DNA of 64,000 bases from Calvatia gigantea (Eukaryota; Basidiomycota; Agaricomycetes; Agaricales; Lycoperdaceae), in contig JACAAK010000010.1 of assembly GCA_025093985.1 (NCBI GenBank), positions 1,823,501 through 1,887,500 of the forward strand, in the 5' to 3' direction. The position numbers and the translations under genes are program-made. This document shows positions 20,976-33,472 of the stretch, one piece after another (the first letter of the stretch is position 1; every line of letters starts with the position of its first letter). The notes below the pieces were generated by a model, which was given only the letters and a program-made list of their open reading frames with translations, was not told where the DNA came from and did not search any database.

Positions 20976-23900
20976 ATGTTCCAGTCGGTCGCTGGCACCA
21001 GAGATTTTCCCATTGTCGTAGACGAGGACTCTGAAGATGAAGTTGTCGCAGAAACATACGATCCTTTACGTCGCGCACTATCGCCTCGACCCTATACTTT
21101 TCTCTCCGCGATGCCGGTCCTTTCTGAGGCTTCAGCGCGGACCCTCCAACAATTTAGAGAAGGTACGCAGCCTCACGATACCTTTCATACGATGCGGATG
21201 AATGTTTTTCCCCCTCTCTTTTGGTGACCAGGTCTTCAGCAGCAGGTCCGAACTGGAAAACGCAAAAGGGAACAAGACTTAAACACGATCAATAATCTAC
21301 AACATGGTAAACACAAGGCAGAGGACTCAAGCGCTCTGTGTTCTCCTATTGGTCGCAGTCCTACTGGGCAGGAAAGTAGGAAACAAAGAAAACTTCGTCG
21401 GAAATTAGAACGCGAGGCAAACCCCAGAGAGGGAATGGGTTTAGCCAAGGGCAAGCAGAAAGCTACCCCCAATTCTCTTCCTATCACCGAGCAGCGCAAC
21501 TACCACCAAATCCCCTGTCCCCAAACTTCCGTTTCTACATCTACGCATTCTCAAGAAATCCGTCAGACGAAGCGGATCAAACACGCTAACAGAGTCCAGA
21601 GTGGGCCGCCTGCTACTGCCCCCAGTTTAATATCGACCTCAATCGCTCCCACCCGAGTTCCATCTGATGCTTCGTCCGCGGCACCACCAGTCACTGTAAA
21701 ACCGTTATTACCTCCTAAACCACCACCTAGGATGGCATTGGGTCCGGCCGGCGAATCGGTGCAATCTGGATCCCGATTTGAATACTCTGCTTTTCCCAGT
21801 TTTCCTCAAGCCTCAGGCTCTTGCGGAATGACGCCGGATATGCGATTGCCAGAAACGATATTTGATCCATTGCTTCCTTCATCGTACATGTTTATGAGCG
21901 GGCTTCCTATGCCTTCGATGCCTTTGCCGCTTCCTCCGTCGCCAATCGTCCACCAACCAGCCTCACATTTGAAGCCTCTCCTCCGCAAGCCCTTGATGCC
22001 ATCATCTGCAAAGCCAAACGCACTACCAGATAAAAACGCAAAACGCCAACCAAATCCTGAAAGACCATTTACCTTACGCCAGATTGAGCGACAACTACCC
22101 ACCTCAACAAGTCCAACAAATCCGACACCACTCTACGTTCCTATCGGCAAGCCAGATTTTCGTAGCAATCATGGAATATTCCCAATTCTCCCCTCTGTCA
22201 TGCTTCCTAAATCCGACCCAGCAAGCACGTCAGCTCGTTCTCACAAGTCCTATATTCCAGTCCTCGGAAATACTCTCGTGATGGAAAATATCCCGGCGAA
22301 TCTCTGCAACGACCTTTGGATATCGAACTGGAGTCACTCGACATGCGGCGTAATCCCAATCAAAATACTCCTCGGCCCTATGAGAGCTTTGTTAGAGTAC
22401 CCGTCAAGCGAGATCGCGATCGCGGCTTGGGCGAGCCCAAAGTTGGGTGTAGACGAATTCGGAAGGAGGAAAATCGAAAGTGGAAGGCTGAAGGAATTTC
22501 CGATCACTGTATATTGGTGGAGGCCGGATACGGAAGGCGAAAAGAAGCTTCTGCAAATGTGGAGGATGTTGAAGAAACAGATATCGGCGGAATTGAGGAA
22601 GGCTGTTGATGATAAGTTCCGACAGTTGGAGGTGATTGGTGTGAATGGTGGTGCCGGTGGTAGTGGTGATGGGAAGGAGTTTAAAGTCAATATAGCAACT
22701 GCAACTGCATACGGGACTTCTAACACAATCCAGTTGGTGCAGCAGGCTAAGGATGAGTTCATAGACATGGCGAGACAGTTGGAATTTGAGAGGAGGATGA
22801 TGGTGTTGATAAATGCAGGTGCGGACGAGGACGAAATTTGCCGGTGGGAACAGAGGGAGGTCGCGAGGATTGAGAGGAGGTTGAGGGCGATGAACCGCCA
22901 ACAACCCATGGCGGAAGAGAAAGTTCTTCGGAGAAAGGACGATGTGGTGCTCAAGCGAAAGGCATTAATTGCACGTAAAAAGGCCGAGGTAGCAGAAGAG
23001 AAGCGGAAGAAATCTAAAGGTACCAAGGGTGAGAAAAAGAGACCCACCGAAGGAGAGAGAAACATTACGAATGCTGGTACCCCCCCTCGTCCACATATAC
23101 AAGCAACCGTTGAACGATGGGGGAAGTTCCAATCCGCGTTTCCTCCTCCTGTTCCGAACATACCCTCATCCGCTTCCGTTTCCACCACCTCCACCCCCAC
23201 CTCTACCTCCACCTCTACCACTACCTCTACCACTACATTCGCCGCAGTACCAGACCCAACTTACCCATCGCCATTTTCGTTGACATTCTCCATAAACTCA
23301 AACACATCACATACACCAAGCAATACTGGCAATTCGCAATTATTCTTTGGGTTAGATAAGGCCCGGACCACCGTTGACTCCAGTTTTCATTCTTCTATAT
23401 CTTCGGCTCCTGTTTCTGCGACAGCCGTCGCACTTTCGACACCAGCTTCTGTATTGGCCCCTTCCCCAGCCCTGCCTACCAAAGCCCCGCTCTCCGAAAA
23501 GCCCTCACCTCACTCAACTCTGCCAACCTCTCTCCCAGCAGCACTCCCCTCTCCGCACAGGACAAACCCCTCAACCGTACTGTTTCCATTACTTCAAACG
23601 GGGTCATCTTTCGCCCTGTCGCAACCTTCAAATCCTCACAAAAGAAAGCTTACAGACACTGAGTCTACAATGACAAACCAGGAGCCCGCAACGAAGAAGT
23701 TATGTGGAATAGGCCCAGCCAAAGGATCACAGACGTGGGCCCAAGTACCGGTGTTGAGCGTCTCAGGGATGTCAACTTATCCTGACAAGCCCCCTGAACG
23801 ACTCGCTGTCCCAATCGCAACCACAACTGCGCCTACAGCCACGTCTTCAACCGTTATGGTTGCTTCTGCTTCTCCCAGAAGGATCGCTGAAGGCAGACTG

Positions 23901-24776
23901 GTTGAAGGATTGAGGAAGCTTGGGCAGGAGCCAACCGCGCAGAGGCCCCCTTCTATCACTGGTGCCCCTGCGTCAGCTAGTGGATTGGACACAAGTGCGG
24001 CGACCTCACCGATTATGGCTTCCGCAGAAACCAAAATTACCGAGCTGAGCACTACGAGGACAGGGCAGAAGACGTTAGGGATTACCTGTAGACTAGTAGT
24101 TCCTAGCCTAACAGTGTCTAGGCAAAGCGCTTCCGGCGCGTCGGTTTCGATTGTTGCACCCAACCAGGTGTCGCCAGTCGATATGGACATCTCTCCTACC
24201 TCCGAAGAGGACAAATCCATCAAACTCGGGACAAGCACCATCACTGTCACAAGACAAGCTTCCACGATTCAGCAGCAAGATCATCTACGAACGCCGACTT
24301 CGATACCGAAACTAACGAGGAGTGTGCCCCCTGCGGTGCTAGAAGCGCTCAAGACGATCATGGCAAAACCAGTGGAGGAGCGACAACAGTTCCTGGACGG
24401 TGAATTTAAGATGACGAAGGCTCTGATGGCCAACTTGGCGACCGCCACCAAAGATCGAAAAAAGAGGATCATGAAACTTTGGGAGGAGAAAATACGGTGC
24501 GTATTATTTTTGTCCCCGGTTGCTTCGCACCGATAGTTGTGATTTACTGAATCGTTTTTACCTGACGACTCCTCGAATTCTCGGCCATGCTAAATCGTTT
24601 CTTGCTGGATTTATTGTTGGACGATCCGGGCTAGGATCATCGACGAAGTCACGAAGAGCATCAAGAACGAAAATCGAGTGTGGTATTCGTACGAGATCAA
24701 GGCGTGGATTCGGATGCGATGGCCCAACGGTCTAGAAGACGCCGAAGCACTCGTGATTAATGATGATGAAGACTAA
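20976..24776 (+). CDS. large unknown protein with N-terminal SIM-like motif and RRM-like segment
   Basis: Three exons (20976-21162, 21232-24496, 24635-24776) splice cleanly to 1197 residues. Residues about 12-21 read PIVVDEDSED, a hydrophobic-acidic pattern typical of SUMO-interacting motifs. A basic patch (RKQRKLRRKLER) could be a nuclear signal. Around residues 310-390, NTLVMENIPANLCNDLW and, later, ALLEYPSSEIAIAAW resemble the RNP2 and RNP1 strands of an RRM fold. A charged coiled-coil-like region follows (RREVARIERRLRAMNRQQ, then a Lys-rich stretch), then a very long Ser/Thr/Pro-rich tail. The C-terminus is a short folded piece (VLEALKTIMAKPVEERQQFL and RVWYSYEIKAWIRMRWP). It is probably a nuclear protein. 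No named family was recognised. Confidence 0.65.
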
Positions 24777-27083
24777 TATTCCGGGTTCTCACTTTGGACA
24801 CCAGGCAAGTTGTCTGGACTAGCTGCGACAGGTGACAGGTTCCACCTGAAGTGTTATTCCTTTTACACTTGCCCTTTGTTGCTTTCGTTCTTTTTTCTTA
24901 CTCCCCTTCTTCTGGCATAATACCACGGAACCATCCATAGGGAGTTTTCTCGTTTCTTGCCTCACGCTTTCCGTACTTTAAATGGTTTTACTAGGAGCAC
25001 TCTTTACAGTAGTTCGCATTGGTTTCATCATCGGTGAGTGTTTCTCTGAATCAATCTCGTCTGCTGAAGTGATCCACTCGATCAGGCTGTTCTTTGCATT
25101 ATCACATCGCATACACGTTTCCCCTATCCTGTGCCACAAAGGTTTCAGGTCTGTCTTTGTTTCGTACCCTCGATAGTGAACGACACCACTTTCCTACACG
25201 AGTCAGGCAGCGAAGCTGGTCATGCGTTCATCCCTCAGAACGAGAAGTCCGCACCTGCTATGGCTTAACGCCATGCCGCCGCTGCTCGAGTTGACTGCTG
25301 AGTCATTCCGAGAGGTCTATGTGCTACCGTAGACCTGAAGCTGTCTGGAGAACGTCACAATTATTGTTTTGTTTTGTTGTTCCCTAGTCGGGCGTCTTAA
25401 CCGCCCTTTTTTTTCGTGTATCAATGCATTTATATCCTTTGTATCGTTTAAATTTGTCACACTTCACTGAATAGAAAAATATTAAATCAAAAGCAAAGAG
25501 TGTCGTTCACCTACTCTAGCATCTCACGGCGGACCTGACAGAGTTGGACCTACCCGCAGGTCCGAAACCTCATATGCTACCTCGTTCTTTTCAGTTGGTG
25601 AGTTGCTTGGAACCCTAATACCAAAGGATTTCTGACCCTTTTAAATCTACAGATGCTGTGAGCACCACATGAGCAACACTGGTTCCTACTGTACCCGAAC
25701 CCCTTCGTCAACACAAAACATTAGTCGGTTATAATCCCCTATCCATTGCTGAAGCATCCATCTCCCGCCACCGGTCATACCGTCCATAGACATCCGGCAC
25801 GACGACGCAGAAGCATCTACCAAATTGTGATATCACGAACCCGCCTTTTATAAACGTGGGAAAATGACACTTCTCACTTCTGTGGAAACATTCTAACATT
25901 GATAATACGCGACGGCCACAAATGCGGGAGGGTGGCCTAATTCCCCCTTTCTTTTATGGTGACCATGTAAGGATTGTCTGGCCAGGCGGGGGCAGCGAGT
26001 TCCATCCAATGCACCTTCCGTGGGTCTGGGGCTCCCGTCTGATCACCGTCTCTAGATGGATACCACTCGGAAAATCTGGAGTCTTGTAAGGTGGGAAGCT
26101 GTTAGGTCCGGAGGCCTTTGATGTTCAACCCTTACTTCTTCACACGAGGCTGCACATTCACCTTCAGTAAATACATGACATTCTTCATTAGGGTGGGGGG
26201 ATTTAAGTTCTGGCCCCACTAATACACAGTCCCCTGATTTAAACAAGAAAAGAAAAGATCTCATTCCCCGCACCTAATCCATTTGTTATTTTGCTTTTTT
26301 GCATACCACATTACTTGTTATCTAACCAGGAGATTTAATATCACTACGCCAACGTTAGTGACTGGTCCATTCACCTTAGTATCACAATAGCCACTGAGCT
26401 ACTATATAAAGTATGGCAGGCTTTGGGTTCGTGGTCCAAGTACCGCCCTTTTTACGTCTGCCCAGCTGCGGAATGGCTAACAAGTGCTAGGAGTGGAAGG
26501 CCCTGCTGTTCACCTGATATAGTAGTCTGCAGGCAGATGCAAGGCAAAGTGAGAACAAGTGCCAGCCCTCTGATGTCCAAAACAAACTGTTGTGTTTGGT
26601 GCTGTTGTCCCTATACGTTTGCCTGGTATACTAAGAGTAAGAGTTATTGTGTGTTCAAGAACAACTGGTCAAAGTACGGCCCCCCTGAACGCCTGAGCCG
26701 ATGTGAGCATAAATGACAGATATCAGGCACGAAAAGAACGAGAACCTACCCGAAGAAACGTTGCAAAAAGGCTGTGGCTGCTTAGTCAACTCTACCTCGT
26801 GACATGGACAGCTTACAAAAACTCAGTTGCAAAGAGCTGCCTGTCAGCTTATCCCTCCACCACCATCAGGTCTTCGCCTGACTTTCCACCCTCTCCACCC
26901 AAATAGGTCCGTATCTCCTTCGCTGCAATGTGACCCTTATACTAAAGATTGCGCTGGTTATGCCTAATCGCCTTGACATCACATCGCCCGCCATCTCTTC
27001 TTGAACATTCGCTCCATCGTTCTGATCTCGTGCGATCCATATCATGTTACAGTTTTCTCCTCTCCCTCTTTCATTGTTCCATA
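24777..27083. other. intergenic, no gene recognised
   Basis: About 2.3 kb lie between the large unknown gene and the E2 gene. I see no coding exon chain, no tRNA cloverleaf and no snRNA-like sequence. The last 100 nt are CT-rich, as expected of a core promoter before the E2 start codon. Confidence 0.4.
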
Positions 27084-27785
<702 letters not shown>

Positions 27786-28921
27786 TGAGAATCATCGCAA
27801 TCCGTGACAACTCCGTTGGGCTGTGAAGAGTTGATCCTGGCTTGCGCCGTACACATATCCTGTTTCTTCTTTCCGTGTTTTAGTAATTCAATACTCGATT
27901 CACCACCTGCTCATCTGTTTGCAATAACCATGACTTTGGCATCAGCGCTCACGAAATTCCCAACAGCTGTGTTGGTGAGAATAATTCGGGGATCATGCAT
28001 TAAGTTAGCATGAACACCGGGGATACTTGGTTTTGGGTTTATGAACCAATCCTGAATACATCAGAATTCCCAACTGGTGACATTGAAGTGAGGACGCACC
28101 TCGATGGTTTTGTGAGTTTCGAGTAGTGTTTGCCGCACTCGTGAAAGCTGGCCGTAACCACCCAGCCGCTGATCCCATCATTGTTCTAATCACTACTCTC
28201 TCCTTGCACGCTTATGTTAATCTAAGGCGCTACATACGGCATCGTTGCCGCGGTCCGTCGATAGGCGGAAAGTCAACAAGTCCGAGTCACGAGATTGTAC
28301 CAGAGTTCCACTGTCCTTTATCCGTGTCACTACAACCTAGTTCGGAGCAGTACCTGCAAGACCGAGATATTATGTTTTCATATTCTCCATGACGACTGGA
28401 AGAAATAGTTTGACAACCGCTTCACATTGTTTTCTGCCTTAACTCTTTGCTCGTGGAATCTTGGAGGAGTCAGGACCTGTCAAATCCAAACAGATTACGC
28501 TTTCAGAGCCCTGATCTCGGATGAGTGATCCCGCTGAAACGATATTCCCCCCCGCCCTCACTGGCTGTGGTCCCGCAAATATGTATCATAGTATCAAATA
28601 ATGTTTCGCCTTGCGTTGAGCTCGGTCGTATTTGTGCTCGAAGCTGGCGAGCGACTCGGATCCTCCGATTGTCGAAACTTAACAATGAATTCGATTGTCC
28701 GCGAAACCCTCCATGAACCTCACAGCGGGACCCGAGTTGTAAGGGAGGAACGATATAAGCAGACGACACGGCCATTATCTCCAGCATTATTTCCTTCGTT
28801 CCCCTTCAGCTCCTGCATTTTTAGAGTTTGTGTTATAAGGACTTTGACTTGTTCTTTATCCTCCCTCCTTTACCTTTTTTTTTACCTCTTCTTCTTCCCT
28901 TTCTGCTTCAACTTTTCCGCT
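27786..28921. other. intergenic, no gene recognised
   Basis: No coding signal was found. The last 80 nt before 28922 are strongly pyrimidine-rich (runs of CTT and T), typical of fungal leaders. Confidence 0.4.
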
Positions 28922-29635
28922 ATGTATTACCAGAACCCTTTCGGCAGTTGGGCTGAGGCTGGTCAAGGTCAATCCTCTGGCGCACTTTGGAACACTTCCC
29001 CTCCTCCTTCGGTTTTTGGCGCTCTTCCGTATCCGTCCATGCCTTCAAACACCGTAACTTATTACTTCACGTCCTTTAAACCAAACGTTTTCAATTGCTC
29101 AGTCGTTGGTCCTCAAAATCAGGTTTATTACCAAGTCGTTACCGACAACAGTATGCCTGGATATACAGCGATCAAGAACGCCGAGGGGAAAAACATTTCT
29201 CTGGTGGAGTGGCAGGCCCATCCGTTCGTCGAGATTCGGGGTACCCTCGCGAAACAGAATGTCATGAATTGGTTGCGGCTTTCTCCTGATCAAAGGTGCT
29301 TAAAACGTGATGTCCTCAGTTCAGATCGGTGATCTCACTCATTTCCTCTCCTCAGTCACAGAGTTATGGATGTTCGGGGCATGCGTTATATCTGGGCTCC
29401 TCGTGATAAATCCATAAACGTATGTCCATCCCCACGCCCCCGTTGCTGGTATTGATTTCTTTGGCAGTTGTACACAGGTGAAAAGGGAGCCCAAGCGACA
29501 TTCCTGGCGAAAGTTACCAGGTCCGGCACACAAACAATTGTTGTTGAAATGACCCCCGACGCCATCCAGCTCGGCCTGCTGGATAGCATTGTAACCGCCA
29601 CTATGCTGCTTCTCTGTGGCCGAAACATTGACTAG
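28922..29635 (+). CDS. DUF6593-domain protein
   Basis: Three exons (28922-29295, 29356-29419, 29468-29635) join in phase to 201 residues. The N-terminus is short and Gly/Ser/Pro-rich (MYYQNPFGSWAEAGQGQ). The domain follows with TYYFTSFKPNVFNCSVVGP, VYYQVVTDNSMPGYTAI, SLVEWQAHPFVEIRG and RYIWAPRDKSINLYTG. It ends TIVVEMTPDAIQLGLLDS, then VTATMLLLCGRNID. The pattern of an edge strand, an EW...HP...VEI block and a closing D-x-I-V-x-T helix is that of DUF6593, a small domain common in mushroom genomes with no known biochemical role. It has no signal peptide, so it is probably intracellular. Confidence 0.75.
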
Positions 29636-29873
29636 GCGGGTGGTTTGAGGGGGTTTTTTCCACTCCTTTGAAATTTACATTTCACATCACAGACCACAAG
29701 ACGTCGCAACGTCTATCATTCATTATTTATAGCTGATGGCCGCCCTGATTAATATTGTGCTTGCACCATCCTTTAGCCATAAAGTATTTAGCGACTGCCC
29801 ACTCACACAGGCAGCATTATTTAAGTTTAGTGTTCCGTAGCATAGCGTAGCCGTCGTTGTCCTCCACTCCCAG

Positions 29874-29915
29874 TATTTATTACATATTTATTGTTATTTA
29901 TTGCATATTTATTGT
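29874..29915. repeat. two tandem 21-bp units, AT-rich
   Basis: The units at 29874-29894 and 29895-29915 are identical apart from one base (tatttattAcatatttattgt against G). They lie in the 3' region of the DUF6593 gene. Confidence 0.7.
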
Positions 29916-30195
29916 TCCAGAGACACAAGACTGTGAACTTGTCCCTAAAACACTGTTATTCTGTTCCTCCATAGTCCAGGCTCCGAGGCGTCCTCTGGAA
30001 ATTTGGTGATCTCTTCAATCAACCTGATACAACTTACAATATAAGACTCAGTCGGGTTGTGACAGGCCAAATAGATACTTTATCAGCGGTACCGAATTAT
30101 GAATGAATTCGAAAAGTGCAAAGTGCCCCCGACCAAACAATATACTTCTCGCGTAATCAATAAGTAAATCCTCAATTCGGTGTAGATAATATCAA

Positions 30196-30232
30196 CTTCA
30201 AGCTTCGAGCTTTCAAGCTTCAAGCTTCAAGC
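30196..30232. repeat. short TTCAAGC/AAGCTTC repeat run
   Basis: Overlapping copies of cttcaagc and agcttc form a small palindromic-looking array of about 37 bp in intergenic DNA. Confidence 0.5.
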
Positions 30233-31338
30233 CAGGCTTCCAACACAGTCGTCTGGTAGAGAACTTAGCCATCGCAACACAACCAAATAATGCCTTTTTG
30301 GGGACAGCGCTCGGGATAATCAACTAGTCCTTGCTAGGCCTTACTTATCGCAACCACCATCACCCTTTAATCACGACAGGCCATCCAGCAATCGGGAGAT
30401 ACAACTCCCACTCCACAGGCCATAGTTATGGAACTTGTGCCAGGAGTTCGCCGGAATTGTTACCTAGCTGGCTTGGGCTCAAGACAAGACCTACCCATCT
30501 TCAGACTCTGGAGGGAAACTGGGTGTCCTCGACGCCCAGCTTCTTCCGTCTCACCTAAAGTCTCGGGCTCGAGGTCAGGCCATTAAAATGGGTCCATTTG
30601 GGGGCTGTTAAGCTCCTATACGTCGTTTGATGCATTTCATTTCAATTGGAGTCGATCTCAAAAAAATGTGACCTGGTATCTGTCCGCCTGCGAAACTACC
30701 GTGCTCGTCCACCTGGATCCACTATTATTCCGGGAATTCCATGTGCACCAACTAGCCTCATTGCGAAGTAAAATTTCATTTTGCATTACCCCCATGCGCC
30801 AGCTCCTACGACCGCGAGTACCTGAAGTTCGGACTTGTGGTCCTACATCAGGTGAGTCGTTCGAAGCGAGTTCTCTGGCTCCAACGGTGGAAAACAATGT
30901 TTATAAAAAACCATAGTTGACTGCCACGAGGTAGACCTCTTGCCTTCTTCACGGAGGTTCGGTCCTCAAGCAGGCGAATTAGCGGGAAAACAAGGTATGT
31001 TCCCCCCTTATGGGGGACGATGCCAAGCTTATCACAACACCGAGTTCTATTTTTAACACAACTACACTAAGCCCTCCTCGTTTTCTTTTCCATATCTCGC
31101 TGCATTCCACGTCGATTGTTATTCATCAAGCTCAAAGTGCCTCAAATAGTACTTACTGACGCGGAGGCGTCGGTCACAAGAGTAGGAAGAATCAGTGCCG
31201 TGATTGCTCATCTGCCACTTGGCCTTATGGTGCAGCGACGGCAGAGATCATGTGGGGGAGCGAACAACGCTGAGGGCACCCATGTTCACGGAAACGTAAG
31301 AGAGGAACAAAAGTCGATATGCAGCTGTCCTTCGTATG

Positions 31339-31345
31339 TATAAAA
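31339..31345 (+). promoter_or_regulatory. TATA box of the GH16 gene
   Basis: TATAAAA followed by GG lies about 60 nt before the ATG at 31405. This spacing fits the chosen start rather than the in-frame ATG at 31336, which precedes the box. Confidence 0.5.
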
Positions 31346-31404
31346 GGTTTGCAGAAACTTTGCGCCCGGCTAGGTTCGCCTCCTGTAAACACAGATCGAC
31401 AGCC

Positions 31405-32970
31405 ATGCCAGGCCTCTCATCTTTCCGTGCCATCTTCATCTCGAGCTACGTCGCTTTGGCCCTTGCTGCCACTTATTCACAGACAGATAACGTCAGTGGA
31501 AGTGGTTTCCTCAGTGCCTTTAACTACGAGGCCATTGCCGATCCAACACACGGACGGGTGTATGTTAACTTTTGACTCGCTTCAGCGTAGTCAGGTGGCT
31601 TAACTTATATATGACCCACTTAGACGCTACGTGGATGCTGGAACCGCGGCCAGTGAAAACCTGACTTATGCGTCGGGAGATCACTTTGTGCTTCGCGCAG
31701 ATTTTAAGAAGACTCTGAGTGCAAGTGGACCTGGCCGAGACTCAGTCCGCTTGATTTCAAAAAAGCAATATACCAGATCTGTCATGGTGTGAGTACGAAG
31801 ACAAAAATTGATTTTTACGTCGGTTGACAGCGATTTTCCCAAGCTTTAATATTCGCCACATGCCCCAAGGTTGTGGGTGAGCGCCTATCTACTGATAATC
31901 AATGCCCTTGACCAACTGACGCTCGGTTGTAGTACTTGGCCTGCAGTCTGGACAGTTGGCGCCAATTGGCCCAATCAGGTGTGTGGGACCCCCAACAGGT
32001 AATTCGGATGGTATATTAAACTCATTGTGCTCAGGGAGAGATCGATATCCTCGAAGGCGTAAACGATCAAGGTCCAAATCAAGTTACCCTGCACACGAAC
32101 TCCGGTGAGTATACCTACTCTCGATGTTCCGTTTATTGATCGCCCCCATTTCCCCAGGTTGCACCATGCCTTCTTCGCGAAGTCAGACGGGGTGAGTGGT
32201 TTTCATCGTCTCGCGTGTAATTTCTCACGGGCGGACCAAATTCGATTCGTCTGATGTTTAGAACTTCTACAGGGAACAACTGTGATGTGGCTGCGACCGG
32301 TAACGCTGGCTGTGGCGTCCGGGTATCAGACTCAAGTAGCTACGGGCCTGCCTTCAACAGCAGGGGCGGTGGCTGGTATGTCTTAATTCAGGAAACCTTT
32401 CCCTGAAACACTCATAGATATTTTGACAGGTATGCCGTTGAACGCACGGACACCTTCATCAAGGCCTGGTTCTGGTCCAGGACAGCGACCAACGTTCCCT
32501 CAGATGTCAAGAACGGTGCAACGTCGGTTAACACGGGCGGCTGGGGGACACCCACGGCCTATTTCCCTAACACTTCTTGTTCAATAACCTCTCACTTCGG
32601 GTTGCACAATATTGTCATTAACTGTACGTAAAACTTACCGGAACCGCGATCAGTAAAAGCTGATGACCTCGATACCCATTCTATTTAATCCATCCTGTTA
32701 CATTTAGTAACCTTTTGTAAGCCAACTTTCGTGTTGTAGGGGCTTGTTGCGAGACGCTGATCTTTGCTCTTCTAGGCGGCGATTGGGCTGGTGCTGTGTA
32801 CGGTTCTTCTGGGTGTCCTTCCTCCTGCGTCGGTGAGTGTCCTCGCTCTTCAATCCGCAATTTGACCTCCCGAATTAACCCTCCACACCTTTTTAGATTA
32901 TGTCAACAACAACCCTTCGGCTTTCACAAATGCTTACTTCGACTTCCAGTGGATGAAGGTCTACGGATAA
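31405..32970 (+). CDS. secreted GH16-family beta-glucanase
   Basis: The start is followed by a signal peptide (AIFISSYVALALAATYS). About nine exons give the fungal GH16 fold: GSGFLSAFNYEAIADPTHGR, HFVLRADF, NIRHMPQGCGTWPAVWTV, and the catalytic strand GEIDILEGVND, in which the two Glu act as nucleophile and acid/base with Asp between. NCDVAATGNAGCGVRV, WYAVERTDTFIKAWFW, VNTGGWGTPTAYFPNTSCSI, NCGDWAGAVYGSSGCPSSC and FDFQWMKVYG-stop follow. The Cys pairs are those of the endo-1,3(4)-beta-glucanase/laminarinase branch common in basidiomycetes. It probably remodels or digests cell-wall beta-glucans outside the cell. All splice joins I checked keep the frame. Confidence 0.92.
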
Positions 32971-33472
32971 ATTATCGACGGAACGCTGAGCATGATTTCT
33001 GCCGGAGTTTTATGGGATGGGGAATGATGAAACTTGTATTGATAGGTTGAATTTAAGTATGTAACTGTAGTTGGATGCCTGGTAAACGATAAACAATTCT
33101 GGTGATCACATTTTTGTTCCGGTCCGATTCGGGGGGTGGATTTATGGCGGATTAAGACTTCAAGTTACTTAGATTAGTGTTCGTTTTGGAAACCTATGCG
33201 ATTCAGTTAAATCCACGGGTCTCGTGGTGGAGTAAAGCCATCTAAGGCCGGGCCATGCAGTAAGATATCAACATAAGTAATTATATCCACAATACAGGTG
33301 AGGTCGAAAAGATAGCGAAGATCTCAAACCTCAAGATTTTTTATGAAGCGGGCAAGCCCTACACTGCTAACAAGCCGGACTTTAGTCGCACTGTCCATGA
33401 CCGTCAATGTAGGCTGTTGAATCTGCAACTAAATTTTGGGAATGGCAGGAAGTGTCAGAATGATGGTGGGGC

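Larger units (their letters stand above)
29636..31404. other. intergenic with short tandem repeats
   Basis: No gene was recognised. It contains a duplicated 21-mer (29874-29915), a run of TTCAAGC-type repeats (about 30196-30232), and the promoter of the glucanase gene at its right end. Confidence 0.4.

Noticed and set aside
22334..23233. Minus-strand open frame of 299 codons
   Set aside because: It is antisense to the large exon of the 1197-residue protein, with low-complexity Val/Glu repeats mirroring Thr/Ser codons on the other strand.
26423..26716. Plus-strand open frame of 97 codons
   Set aside because: It has no domain, odd Cys/Trp content and no splice partners, in an intergenic region.
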